From Nereocystis luetkeana (Eukaryota; Sar; Phaeophyceae; Laminariales; Laminariaceae), in contig JARUPZ010000023.1 of NCBI GenBank assembly GCA_031213475.1, positions 9,938,157-10,002,156 of the forward strand: a stretch of 64,000 nt of DNA, in the 5' to 3' direction. Made by a program: the position numbers and the translations under genes. Positions within the stretch are counted from its first letter, which is position 1. The number at the start of each line of letters is the position of its first letter. Of the stretch, positions 1 to 10,821 are shown in pieces. The notes under the pieces are model-generated. The model was not told the origin of the DNA and searched no databases. It was given only the letters and a program-made list of their open reading frames with translations.

Positions 1-426
1 AACCGCTGTCTCTCTTTCCCGTCGTCTTTCCGTTTGAAAAACGCCTCTAAACGCACACCACTCACTCCCGGGTTGGGCGCGTTTCACAGGCAAACGGGAC
101 TATTTGTCACCTGTTTTAGCCTCAGGAAGAACCACCACCACCACCACCACCACCACCACCACTGCCACCGCCCCCACCACCACCGCCAACACCAAATATG
201 TCAACACCCCGCCGCCGTCTGCAACAAACAACAAACAACCTTCGGGGCAGACGCGCGCCCTCCATATTAAGTTCACGCGAAAACAATACACTTGACTGGG
301 CGTGGTTCCTTCCACCTGTCGCAGGCAGGACCAACAAAGTCTACTCTTTCTAGCTCCTTTCTACTGGAAAACCGTTTTTTTTGTTTTCTCTCTTCATCTT
401 GCTGGCTCACTCACTCACTCACTCAC
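1..426. other. Gene-free left edge, CCA microsatellite
   Basis: No exon was recognised. Positions 131-190 are a (CCA)n run that creates poly-His, poly-Thr and poly-Gly reading frames in different frames; these are artefacts. If the RPA70-like exon at 427-561 is real, this stretch is its downstream intron, because the minus-strand donor GTGAGT lies at 426-421. Confidence 0.5.
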
Positions 427-561
427 CATGGGCGTGCCCGCGTCGATCATGGCCGACTCCCTCTTGGGGTCGGAGCGAACCATTTTGACGATGTCCAGGT
501 CGAGAATCACCCGCCCCCCCACCGTCCGGCTCAGGATACGCTCCACCTGGTTGCCCCCAGC
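427..561 (-). CDS. Probable exon of replication protein A large subunit (RPA70 N-terminal domain)
   Basis: A 135-nt open exon, 45 codons, phase 0 at both ends, with an acceptor CGCCAG before 561 and a strong donor ATG|GTGAGT. The translation carries NQVERILSRTV, then GGRVILDLDIVKMV, then DAGTPM. I align this with the last strands of the RPA70 N-terminal OB fold, where the family shows a Gln-Ile/Val...Arg-Ile start, a GRRVVILMELEVL-type strand and a closing IGNPVP. RPA70 is the large subunit of the single-strand DNA binding trimer, and this domain binds checkpoint and repair partners. No flanking RPA exon was found upstream (562-7220) or before 427, so the gene is at best partial. The alternative is an internal exon of the flavin monooxygenase starting at 7805, whose family has a weakly similar segment. 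The exon structure is more certain than the name. Confidence 0.42.
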
Positions 562-679
562 CTGGCGAGCCAAGACCAGCCAACAACAACGAAACGAAAC
601 AGAACAGCAGCAGCAGCAGCAGCATGACGCGACGAAAAGAGTATTGCACAATTAGACCGCGTAAGAAGACATCGCCATG

Positions 680-680
<1 letters not shown>

Positions 681-713
<33 letters not shown>
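681..713. repeat. (CAG)n microsatellite
   Basis: Eleven CAG units; a shorter CAG run lies at 607-623. Both are next to, but outside, the RPA70-like exon. Confidence 0.9.
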
Positions 714-716
<3 letters not shown>

Positions 717-1374
717 CTGCAGCAGTATTTCGTGCGTCCGCGCCAATTTAGACGACCAAGATAAGGGCTGCACTTTTTTTTTGGGGGGGGGGGGCAAACA
801 TTTCTCACTGCACTGTGACCGAGCGCTCGTATATATAACCTGAGGGACCCACGCACCCCATATCGTTGTTTGGGGTCCGTATTTGCAATTTTCATATTTT
901 CATGATTTTTCGATACCTGCAGATTTGGCTTCGTGCATTAATAGCCCGGGCTTAGCTTAGCTTAGCTGATTTTTTTTTTTAACCCATGCTACGAAGGGGG
1001 TTTGCGAGCATTTTTTAGCCGAAACCTTTCTGACTGACGGGTGGGGTGGGTCCCATAAGGGCACTGAGGGACTCGTACCCAACGCCACTGGGAATACAAA
1101 TGTAAATGTCGATTGACCACATTAAAACAAACAACACCAACAGCATATACGTACAACAGGCCGATGTTAAGCGTCCGTAACTTCTTCAACTAAAAAATCA
1201 GGCCGGGGGGGGGTTCTGGTAGAGAGAGCTTCTCAGGCGAGGGGCCTCTCTCTCTGAAAAAAAAACACACACACATGATGCCACCCCTCCCTCTCTCTAT
1301 CGTGTGTACAGTAGCACACACTTCATCCTTTTCCCCGGAAGGTGGGTTGGTTGTTGGTTGGCTTTCTTTGGCCC

Positions 1375-1462
1375 CTTAAGGACCCCAGCCTCGTTTCGGG
1401 GATAAACTACTTAGAAATTGACTGGTGCCCAAAAAAACTGGGCAGCAGTTCTAAAAGGGTCA
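1375..1462. mobile_element. Family B foldback element, copy 1
   Basis: A diverged copy: AAGGACCCCAGCC, then GTTTCGGGG, then AACTACTTAGAAATTGACTGG, and a degenerate inverted right half ending GCAGTTCTAAAAGGG. It is recognised by the conserved centre and the ends shared with the other copies. Confidence 0.6.
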
Positions 1463-1678
1463 GGAGCGGCTCGGAACAATCAGGTGCTACTATACATACC
1501 TCTTGAGCTAAATACGTAACCCCAGCCACCTGGAAAAAAAAAACTGAATGATTGTGTGACGAGGAGATAAGTAAAGTGTGGAAATATCAGCCAACTATGT
1601 CGAAGCCGGGCCGGGCCCACGGTACTACTATGTTGCAAGGATTACCTTGGGCCGGGTAATTGATCGATATTTTTACCC

Positions 1679-1757
1679 CTATAGCTCAGTAGGTAGCACC
1701 TTTTTCACACTACTTGACGTCGTCGAGGACACAGGTTCGAATCTCACTTCGAACTTT
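1679..1757 (+). repeat. tRNA-like repeat, copy 1
   Basis: Contains an A-box-like TAGCTCAGTAGG and a B-box-like GGTTCGAATCT at tRNA-like spacing, but the T stem and acceptor stem do not pair well, so it is not a functional tRNA. It shares about 60 bases (from GATCGATATTTTTACCCC onward) with a second copy 240 bp downstream. It is probably a relic of a tRNA gene or a tRNA-derived SINE head. Confidence 0.45.
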
Positions 1758-1897
1758 TTTCTTTCTTTCCTAGAAACGCTTGCGCGTGCGTCCCTAAAAA
1801 ACATATAATCTCCCTCGGGTTCCCCAGGTATTGAAGCAAAGCGGGCAGGTCGTACGGCCGTATACGGTACCGACGCCTCGAATATCCCGCCGTTCAG

Positions 1898-1975
1898 AGG
1901 GTACCCTGGGCTGGGTATTCGATCGATATTTTTACCCCTATAGCTCAGTTGGTAACACCTTCACAAGAGCCTGGT
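1898..1975 (+). repeat. tRNA-like repeat, copy 2
   Basis: Repeats the flank CCCTGGGCTGGGTATTCGAT and the A-box-like TAGCTCAGTTGG of copy 1, then diverges; no clear B box is seen. This is a truncated copy. Confidence 0.4.
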
Positions 1976-2206
1976 AGTGTCAATCTGGGACGCATGCTTT
2001 ATGCTCCGGTATAAAAGGGTTGCGCCCACATTTTTTCTGAGGGCCCTTCCTCCTCAGAGGAGCTTTCGTATATTCCTCACCCGTAAAAACAAACAAACTG
2101 AGACGTTGAGAAAAAGACAAACTTGACCCGATGGAACGATTATCGGGGTAAAATATTGCTTAAAACACGAAACAAGCTGTATTCCAACGAATGTTTCGGT
2201 CGGTAA

Positions 2207-3042
2207 AGACCTATGCCAATGGTACAGCGAAGTTGCAATAAAAAGTTTGAATTTCGAAGATACCCGCCAAAAAAAAATCAGAACACGCTTCCTATGGGCT
2301 ACCTGCAAAAAAAAAAAAAGTTCCTAACTTTTGGAAAAGCCCAAAAAAAGCAAATCTGGGGCCGATGTTGGGACAACATCGGCTTGAGAAAAACTCAGGC
2401 CGATCTTTGGTTCGAAGCGGCGAGATTCCGAGTCCTCGACAGACATCGATCAATAAAACCTACGATTGCGTCATGAATTCTGAACGGAGTGCGCTCGTTA
2501 GGGGCTCCGACCCACCCTAGGGTCACCGTCTTCACACCATGGGCGGTGTCATGTGGCGGGAGCTGACCAGGCGTGTGATAAAAAAACATTTGGCCGCTGG
2601 TTTGCACAAAACAGAAGACAAAACTTCTCCATCCGTCTCGAATGGCAAAAAATAGACTTTTTTTCAGGTTTGGGAGGATACCGTAGGACGCCGCCGGCAA
2701 GCTCTCGCCCCCTAGACCATGGATCCGCCTGATATCTTCGAGGCCGTCATCTATACTCGTTGGTCTTGCCAGATACCGAGTGGGTTGGCCGTGGGCTGAG
2801 TCTATGTCGAGATCGAGCGTCGATCGTCGCACGAGCTGGTTTCGATCACTGTGTTGACAATTTGCGACCAGAAAAACACAAATTGCGCCGCCTGCAGCCG
2901 TTGGGGAAAAAAAAATAAAAAAGAAAACATTTTTCTCCTTTTTTCCCACAGCGGCGGTACGAGAAATTTTTCGGCTGTTTTTTGAAAGCGATTTTTTTTG
3001 AAAAAAAACTTTTGAACCTCGCTGTACCATTGGCATAGGTCT
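2207..3042 (+). mobile_element. ~835-bp TIR element, copy 1
   Basis: Starts AGACCTATGCCAATGGTAC and ends GTACCATTGGCATAGGTCT, so it carries terminal inverted repeats of about 20-28 bp. The same element lies inverted at 5078-5909 with very few differences. On the minus strand it holds an open frame of about 160 codons (stop near 2395) shared by both copies and containing HGVKTVTLGWVGAPNERTP. I do not recognise it as a transposase. Of the handful of differences between copies in that frame most change the amino acid, which argues against purifying selection. It is best described as a non-autonomous DNA transposon of unknown superfamily; no convincing target duplication was found. Confidence 0.7.
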
Positions 3043-3839
3043 AAAAGGGGTTGCACTTTTCTGGCTCATTTTTTTTCTTTTCACTGGCCGATCCGAGCTC
3101 CCCGAGCGAGAGCAACTATTCATATCGAAGATGTCAGGAGACAGCACTTTCACCCCTTGACAGACAGCAACTTTGCTCTTGACACGCCTTAACTGACACC
3201 AAGCTACTATTATACCAGGTACGTCTTAGTGCGGAACACTCGGCCCAATGTGTACCCTTGACAGCGCACTTTTTTGCGTTGCTAGATCACCTCTCCTGAC
3301 ATCTTCGATTAGTACCGGTTTACAGCAGTGGCGCGACACCTTTCACCGGTGGTGTATTTATTTTCCAGAGCGACGCACGCACGCACGTACGTACGTACGT
3401 GCGTATATAGCGCAAAATTAAAAAGATTTCTTCGAAGTCGTCTTTTCGCGTGAGATGCTGCTCCAAAAGGAGCTACATACCCGTAACATAGCAACGCCCT
3501 CTGAGGCAAGTCGTGACGGTAAACTAGACGCGTTCTACGATAGAGGTAGCACATTTCCGCTATTTAGTTTTCTGGATGACGGGGTGCCTTAACCCAAAAT
3601 CGTCGGAATGCCAAATTTCTTTCGAGAAATGACGTTTTCGTATACTTGGGTCATGGGATTATTCGTCGGGATGCAATTTGGTTTTTACTGAAGTCAGTTT
3701 TCGGGTATGGTATGGAGCTCCTTGAGTGAGGAGCCCCAGAAAAATTAGAGTGAAGATCTATCGTAGAACGCCTCTGGTTCTGGGAGGGACTCTCCGCTCA
3801 CCCAGCCTTCAGGCTCTACTTCTACGGGGGGGGCGGTGA

Positions 3840-4020
3840 ACGCGGCTCCGGGATTCCTCATACCTCTATTCACGGCATATTGACACTCTGCGCGGCACGC
3901 GATTTGTGCGGGAACGGGGAGTGAGTGTTTGCGCGGGACTCGTGTGTGCGGGAACGGAGAAATGGGTATTTTGCGCGCGGGACTCGTTTTGTGCAGGAAC
4001 GGGTACATGTTCTAAAAGAG
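3840..4020 (+). repeat. Degenerate tandem repeat, GTGCGGGAACGGGG / GCGCGGGACTCGT, block 1
   Basis: Units of about 30 bp alternate GTGCGGGAACGGGG and GCGCGGGACTCGTG, preceded by CGGGATTCCTCATACCTC. The same arrangement and lead-in recur at 6985-7185, and a related block lies at 4812-4935. Function unknown. Confidence 0.65.
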
Positions 4021-4811
4021 CGTGTCCAACCAGAATCGAAAATCGAAATCGGAAATCGAGATGAGAATAAACAGGGCGATGATTGGTCCCCGGCGCAAAC
4101 GTGTGTTCCCCTTCGTTTTTGAGGTTCCGAGAAAATGAACGATTTCCAAACCTGTTGTGTTGTCAAAATCATAACGTTGACGGCTGAAAATCGAAAATAA
4201 AATCGAAAACACGAACAGCAACAATTCGGCGTGTCCTACTGGTCAGTGCAGCCACGTCGAGATATCGCATCAGGAATGTCGTACACAGCACGGAATCCAC
4301 AACAAGCACGGCAACACAGCCGCACATCTTCCCAGTATATAGCCAGCAGGCGAACCACGACACCAGCCCCAACGTTTCCGGGTCTTTGTTTCCCGGCGTT
4401 CGAGCCATAGCGAAGAGACTTGAAGATAATTCAGGCTGGTGCCCTAGAAAATGAGGCTGGAATTTCGTTCTCAGTGCTATAATTCAAAGTTTGATCCCGG
4501 AGCGTCAACATTGGATGCGCCACCACTCCACGGGATGCCCAACAACCTCCCGGGATCGAACTGTCGTCGTGTCTGCCTGCTTATCTGGTGGATTTGTGTT
4601 GCCGAGCGCCAATGACTGTCGGCGCGTGTACATAGTTCTGAACGGCCCGTAGGTTGAGCTCTCCGTTGATTTTCGCCTGGATTTCTAGTTTCACGTTCGC
4701 TTCTGTTTGGACACCTCAACGAGGTCTAAACTGCTCTCGAAGACGAATGTATTTCGAGTTTCGTTCTACGACTACGATGCTGTTTGAACCTGCCCCAAAA
4801 GACTGCGCACA

Positions 4812-4935
4812 GGAATCGTTTGGGCGGGAATTGGTTGTGCGGGAACGGGATATAAGAACGCGCGCGGGAACCGTATGCGCGGAAATCGTTCGTGCGCAGG
4901 ACTTCCCTTCTCGTTCGCAAGAATTCTCTTGTTTG
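4812..4935 (+). repeat. Degenerate CGGGAACGGG tandem repeat, block 2
   Basis: Four or five units of the form GCGGGAANTNGTNNTGCG, between the two inverted ~835-bp elements. It is followed by ATATGCCTTTTTCGCAGTG, similar to the sequence after the third block. Confidence 0.6.
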
Positions 4936-5077
4936 GACAGAATATGCCTTTTTCGCAGTGAGTGTTAGGGTCATATTCTTTTTATTGGAGAGCTTTTTGT
5001 CCAAATTTTCGACATTTTTTTCGCGTAATTTTTCAATCGTCCATATTTTCCTGTTTTTTTTTATTATTGGAATGTTA

Positions 5078-5909
5078 AAGATATGCCAATGGAAACGCGA
5101 AGTTCAAAAGTTTTTTTTCAAATATATCGCTTTCAAAAAACAGCCGAAAAAATTCTCGTACCGCCGCTGTGGGAAAAATAGAGAAAAATGTTTTGTTTTG
5201 TTTTTTTTCCCCCCAACGGCTGCAGGCGGCGCAATTTGTGTTTTTTTGGTCGCAAATTGTCAACACGGTGATCGAAACCAGCTCGTGCGACGATCGACGC
5301 TCGATCTCGACATAGACTCAGCCCACGGCCAACCCACTCGGTATCTGGCAAGCCCAACGAGTATAGATGACGGACTCGAAGATATCAGGCGGATCCATGG
5401 TCTAGGGGGCGAGAGCTTGCCGGCGGCGTCCTACGGAATCCTCCCAAACCTGAAAAAAAGTCTATTTTTTGCCATTCGAGACGGATGGAGAAGTTTTGTC
5501 TCCTGTTTTGTGCAAACCAGCGGCCAAATGTTTTTTTATCACACGCCTGGTCAGCTCCCGCCACATGACACCGCCCATGGTGTGAAGACGGTGACCCTAG
5601 GGTGGGTCGGAGCCCCTAACGAGCGCACTCCGTTCAGAATTCATGACGCAATCGTAGGTTTTGTTGATCGATGTCTGTCGAGGACTCGGAATCTCGCCGC
5701 TTCGAACCAAAGATCGGCCTGAGTTTTTCTCAAGCCGATGTTGTCCCAATATCGGCCCCAGATTTGCTTTTTTTGGGCTTTTCCAAAAGTTAGGAACTTT
5801 TTTTTTTTTTTAGGTGGCCCCTAGGAAGCGTGTTCTGATTTTTTTTTGGCGGGTATCTTTGAAATTCAAACTTTTTATTGCAACTTCGCTGTACCATTGG
5901 CATAGGTCT
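5078..5909 (-). mobile_element. ~835-bp TIR element, copy 2 (inverted)
   Basis: Reverse complement of 2207-3042. Its outer end reads GTACCATTGGCATAGGTCT; the inner end is slightly changed (ATATGCCAATGGAAACGCG). The plus strand keeps the shared open frame to a stop at 5722. With copy 1 it forms inverted arms of about 830 bp around a ~2 kb loop. Confidence 0.7.
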
Positions 5910-6503
5910 AACGAACTTGATATTTTTGGTTCTGGAGAATTTCACGAATAGTGACAGAACGCCTCCGTATATTGATACATATCTCAAATTATTTCCAAAC
6001 TTTGAAAATTATGGAAAAAACGAACTCCGATAAGAATGAACCTTAATTGTCATTTTCATATCATAGAGGTATCGGTTCGACTAGCTCTCAGTCTAGCAGT
6101 TTTATGTTTGTTTCTTGTTGAGTTGTTCAATGGGGACGGGGCGCGACAACGGCAGTACTGACACTTGGCACCACTATTGGCGAGAGTGGGAAGGAGGCGG
6201 CAAAAAAGGGTGCGGCTAGGTTCCCCACTCGGTTTTCTAGGTCAGACGGGCGTCCATGTTACTATCACAGCCTGGATCACGATGTTTTCCCCCCCCCCCC
6301 GTCTCTCTTCCTTCCTTCTTTTTTGCCTTGTCTTTCCCTTAGTTTCCTTTCCCCTCCCCGTCGTCCTTATGCCGGCATCTTCCTCTCCTTCGTGCTGCTT
6401 CGTCCGTGCAGCAGATATCTATCCTTCCTGAGTACGTAGCCTTTCTGATCTCCTTGCGTCAGTGGTATTCTGTTTAATTTCAGTTTTTTTTCGTTTTATT
6501 GTC

Positions 6504-6533
6504 TACCAGGTATTTGTTACCTGGTACCTGGTA
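6504..6533. repeat. Cluster of TA-flanked CCAGG/CCTGG motifs
   Basis: TACCAGGTA at 6504, then the doublet TACCTGGTACCTGGTA at 6518-6533. The same doublet recurs at 6927-6942 and 10526-10541. See the findings on TA-flanked micro-insertions. Confidence 0.85.
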
Positions 6534-6829
6534 TCATTTTTTGGTCTTGCATGTGTTCTTGTGTCCTCGTGACCGGTACGCTGGCATTCCACTTGCTTGC
6601 TTGCCACTTGAATTTGCGATTTTTTTCTTCTTTGGTCCTCCTCTGTCTCACCGTCTGTCCGAATCAGTATCTCTTTAGGATAAGGAATCAGGACGGACAC
6701 TGGGTGCACTGATGAAAGCTGGGTAGAAAAGACGATTTAATATGAAGACAACACACAGAGGCTTGCCAACATACCAGTATCATACTACCGGAACTGCAGC
6801 CGACGGGGGGCCTCTACGAGTACCGACTG

Positions 6830-6875
6830 CATGAGTGCGGACACATGCCTGTCACGCGAGGCGATTAGCATCCAG
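6830..6875 (+). repeat. Short direct repeat, copy 1
   Basis: The stretch ACATGCCTGTCACGCGAGG and CGATTAGCATC recurs at about 7240-7285 with a few changes. Each copy is preceded by a similar CCTC...GAGTAC segment. Confidence 0.6.
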
Positions 6876-6984
6876 CCACAAGCATCCGACACACGAGTTA
6901 ACACTAATACTCAACTACTGTATTAATACCTGGTACCTGGTATCAATTAACACTACTGCCGTAATAACGCTCCTACTTGCTGCT

Positions 6985-7185
6985 ACGCACGGGATTCCTC
7001 TTACCTCTATTCACGGGATACCAGCATTTTCGCGGGATTCGTTAGTGCGGGAACGGGGAATGAGTGTTCGCGCGGGACTTGTGGTTGCGAGAACGAGGTG
7101 TATGAATGCGCGCGGGAATCGTGTGCTCGGAAGTAGTCTGTGCGCGGGATTGCACTTGTTCAGATAGGTTATATGCCTTTTTCGA
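6985..7185 (+). repeat. Degenerate CGGGAACG tandem repeat, block 3
   Basis: Third block of the 3840-4020 family, starting CGGGATTCCTCTTACCTC and followed by ATATGCCTTTTTCGAAGTG. Confidence 0.65.
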
Positions 7186-7220
7186 AGTGCCATCGTCGTC
7201 ATGTTTACATGAGAGCAACC

Positions 7221-7805
7221 TCAAGCCCGCTGGAGACCTCCATGAGTACAGACATGCCTATCACACGAGGCGATTAGCATCTCTACCGCAAGGACCCGGC
7301 AAGCATTGGCACCAATGCTGCCGCTGCCGCGGCTGCTGCTGCTGCTGCTGCTGCTGCTGACGCTCTGCTGCTGTGCCAATGTTACACTCGCCTTCACTGC
7401 TTCTCCCAGTCCAAGCCTCGCGAGGATCACAGCGCCGCTGTTAATCTGAACCCCGCCGCCAATCCCAGGCTTGACAGCGTCAAACTTTTCGAATACTTTC
7501 ACCTCTTCCACAGCCGAACCCTCCGAGCACAGAGCGTTAGCAAGCGTCAGACCCCCTATCCCCGCACCCACAATCGCTACGCGCTTCACCACCGGCATGG
7601 CCATTATGTGAGGCACGCCGGCGCGTGCAGGCGATGGTGGCGAAACTCGTCGACACGAAGGGATCGCGTCATCAGGTGCTACTCCTGTTGATAATGCCCC
7701 TGAGGTAGAAATCTTGAATGTAAGGGCGGCGCGAGGAGTGAAGAAAGCTCTAGCGGTGGACAGAGCACAAGCTGCTGCCAAAGTTTTCGCTAGTGCCGGC
7801 ATCAT
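7221..7805 (-). CDS. FAD-dependent monooxygenase, plastid-targeted, first exon (partial)
   Basis: The minus-strand reading frame opens MMPALAKTL. A short hydrophobic stretch (residues 5-20) ends in STARA|FFTP, resembling the bipartite heterokont plastid presequence with Phe after the signal-peptide cut. After about 50 low-complexity residues comes the Rossmann dinucleotide motif VGAGIGGLTLAN (79-90), then EVKVFEKFD (an acidic strand end that would bind the FAD ribose) and GIGGGVQI (114-121), followed by a LARLGLGEAVK segment. This order is that of zeaxanthin-epoxidase-like and salicylate-hydroxylase-like class A flavin monooxygenases, which use FAD and NAD(P)H to hydroxylate or epoxidise a substrate. 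The exon probably ends near 7403 at AAG|GCGAGT or a later donor. The rest of the frame runs into a CAG microsatellite read as poly-Ser. No later exon was recognised, so the substrate cannot be assigned and a broken gene is possible. Confidence 0.62.
   Translation of the reverse strand: MMPALAKTLAAACALSTARAFFTPRAALTFKISTSGALSTGVAPDDAIPSCRRVSPPSPARAGVPHIMAMPVVKRVAIVGAGIGGLTLANALCSEGSAVEEVKVFEKFDAVKPGIGGGVQINSGAVILARLGLGEAVKASVTLAQQQSVSSSSSSSSSRGSGSIGANACRVLAVEMLIASCDRHVCTHGGLQRA
7332..7359. repeat. (CTG)n microsatellite
   Basis: About nine CTG units inside or just after the flavoprotein first exon, read on the minus strand as a serine run. It is likely intronic if the donor near 7403 is used. 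Confidence 0.85.
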
Positions 7806-8205
7806 CCTTCTCGTGTTTCAGCTCGGAGGCACAAGTGGGGCTTCAGGCTATTCCCAGTGACGTCAAGTGACTGGGCTTCAGTAGAACATTCAGCACCACC
7901 CCGCATGAGAACGGCCTTCAAAACCTTTATGAACTCTAATCAAGTCAAACTTTTTGCTTTTTGCTCCGCTCACAGGCTTTCAAAGTAGAGTACCATTACA
8001 ACCCCTCCTCCCGCTGCAGCTTTTGCCAACAAGTGCGTTGGAGCAGACCCTCTTTGTTTCTATCGCAGAATAGTTGCAAAGCCTCCAACCAGGCAAGGCC
8101 TGCTTACATTGTTTCATTGTGGTCCAAGAACTAGGGGGTTGTGGGCTCAAGCCAAACGGGAGATCGACCCAAACAACCAGCACAGACCACACCAACAACA
8201 CGACA
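7806..8205. promoter_or_regulatory. Divergent intergenic region between flavoprotein and His-rich gene
   Basis: About 400 bp separate the minus-strand start at 7805 from the plus-strand start at 8206, so both 5' UTRs and promoters must lie here or upstream. I see no clear TATA box. The assignment rests on geometry only. Confidence 0.5.
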
Positions 8206-8930
8206 ATGTTTTCCGTGTCCAACGCCGACGAGCTCCGGCAGCGCGCCGTGCAGTCGCAGAAAGGGAAGAAAGAGAACGACCCCGTTGAAGACTCCAAGAA
8301 GAGCGAGAAGGAGGAACAGCTAGGGGAGACCTCAGGTAGGGGGTCTGCACCAACGCAATTTTTGTGTCTACCACACGTAGGAACCCTGAGCTAATGAATG
8401 TGTTTCGAAAGAATCGTAGATTGTGTACAAGATGTCAGGTTGACGGTCTATTCATTGTGTTGACCCGTCAAGAATTTTCAAGTATCAATATCTTGAATAC
8501 AAAATCTCAAGTTCTTTGACGGCTATCGGACGGCTATCCGTCAAGGGACAAGAGTGCCGTCAACCGCCGTCTTCGTCCACCAGGCTTCTTTTTCTTTTCG
8601 ATGTCTCCGAGAGGCTGCACCTCACCACCTTGGTGAAGCCCAAAACCGTTCCTTGTATTCACGTGTGCACGTTGTGCACTCTCCTCGTGACTATGATGAT
8701 GACCGATGCAATAATTTCACCGCCGCCGCCGGCCGTTGCCTCCATCCGCTCCGTTGCTCTCAGCCCAGCAGAGCCTTGGGTATTTGCTGTGGCCGTGAAT
8801 CACTTCGTTGTGTGCCGCCCACTCACCCGTCATCTTTCTGAACGAACAACAAAGAGCCTCTCTTTTTTCATGTGCAGTAGTGCCTTGAGCCTTGAGTTGG
8901 TGTGCAAACGATGAGCACGGACGCATCGAC

Positions 8931-8993
<63 letters not shown>

Positions 8994-10782
8994 AGCTGCG
9001 CGTGCGGGCGAAGAGCATGAGAGACAGCGGCGAGGCAGGGGACAAGTCATGAATACAAGCAGCAGTCTTATCCACCTACGATTGCTGCAGTTATTGCTAC
9101 GTGTGTAAAAAGGCAGTACTGCTGTTGTACAAGGACCATGCATGTTGGACCCAAGACTCCTTGGCGTTTACAGCAGTGTGAGATTTTAAAAGTACTGCTG
9201 TATGAGCAATAACTCTGGAAGCATACGACGTAGCGAACGGCTTCGCGCGGGCGGGGGAGGGGTAGTGTCTGTTGTACCACGTACTGGGTACAGCAGTACA
9301 AGGCATATATATGGGCTACCTGGTGTATGCCAGTTATCGCATATACGCAACGGACAAATGCCAAGAACAAAGCGGCATCAACGCCCATCTGTCACGGGTG
9401 CCAGCAGCCGTGCACAGCAGTGCGGTACGTACCCGCTCAGCGCACACCACCCCTGCGCCAAGTGAACGGTCTGCCAGGACGTGCTGCCGCCGTTCCCGAC
9501 CAGCCCAACCCAGCCCGCCCGGCCCTCTCGCTCACTTGCTCGTGGATACGTTTTAAAACAAAAAAATAACGCTTCTGAGGCAAAATACGAGGCATGGAGG
9601 GAGACGGGACGATAAACGGTCAGCAGGCGGTGCGAGCTCTCAGATGGTGCCACCTGGCAGCCTGGTATCAGATACCAGGTATCAACCCCACGACAGGAAA
9701 CCACCCCCGGTGATAAAAAAGGTACCAGGTATTATATACCAGGTATGCTGTAGCAAACTAAAGCTTCAGGCCAGGTTTTATGGGTTCACAACCACTGAGA
9801 TCGTCGGGTTACAATATTTCTAAAAAAACTTACTGTTTGCAAATCCAAACTGGACTTGTGTATGTATACTTGTAAGTACATACCCATCATGTTTACTTAG
9901 ACATGATACTGCCAAATACGATTGTTTATTTCTCCTAGTATACCACCGTATTCACCAGGGATTAATATGTTGCGCTGTTGCGCTGGCGCAACATTTTGGT
10001 TTGAGTGACCGTTTTTCGCAACGGGCGCGGAGAGCCTGGTTGCGCGCGCAACGCAACACGCGATTTTGGACGCGCTACTTTTTGGGCCGCAGGCCCGCAG
10101 GCCCAAAAAAAATTGCGGCCTTTTTTGTTCGCCGTAGGCGAGAAAAAAAATGAAACCGCTTTTCAAATTCGCCTTCGGCGAAAAACAAAATGGGCCCCCT
10201 TTTTGAATTCGCCGCAGGCGATTTTGTTTTTAGGCCCTTTTTCTATAGGAGAACAAAAGAAATTTGGGGTCTGATCCCGATACACGCCTTTTCGAGGTTC
10301 GGGAGGCATTTAAACGCACCTTGTTACTTGGTTTTCGGGCATATATTCACGAATATATCGCATTTTTGCCTCCCAGGGGTCCTCCGGCGGCTCTCCCGGG
10401 GGGGCCCTGCGGGGGGCTTGCGCGCCTGTTGCGCTGCGCGCAACAGACACCGGACCACTAATCATAGCCCTGGTATACGCTATAAAAGTACCGCTATCTT
10501 TGGTACCAGATACATACGAAGTATATACCTGGTACCTGGTATGGTACCAGTATCCTTTTGTCCTTGTAGATACAAAGTGATTTCATACAACAATATACTT
10601 ATCTCGTAATACCTACAGTAGTATACATTCGGTGTTTGTTTGTTGTGGGCCGGGCGTGCTACATGCGGTATTATGTCGACATATCTCGGACTGCGTGGGG
10701 TGCCCGCTGCTTCAGCTGGGCTGCGCTGCCGCCTCCGCCGCCGCCGCTGCTCCTGCTGCTCTTGAATGTGTTGGCTGCTACG

Positions 10783-10821
<39 letters not shown>

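Larger units (their letters stand above)
562..7220. other. 6.7 kb without a recognised exon, repeat-rich
   Basis: I see two tRNA-like repeats (1679-1975), a pair of ~835-bp inverted elements (2207-3042 and 5078-5909), degenerate CGGGAACG tandem blocks, one family B foldback (1375-1462), CAG runs at 607-623 and 681-713, and clusters of TACCTGGTA near 6504-6533 and 6927-6942. Open reading frames here are explained by repeats. If 427-561 belongs to the same transcript as 7221-7805, this would be intronic. Confidence 0.5.

Noticed and set aside
104..337. Overlapping frames with poly-His, poly-Thr and poly-Gly
   Set aside because: All come from one CCA microsatellite read in different frames.
2395..3153. 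252-codon frame as a cellular gene
   Set aside because: It lies in a repeat present twice, the start falls outside the element, and differences between copies are mostly amino-acid changing.
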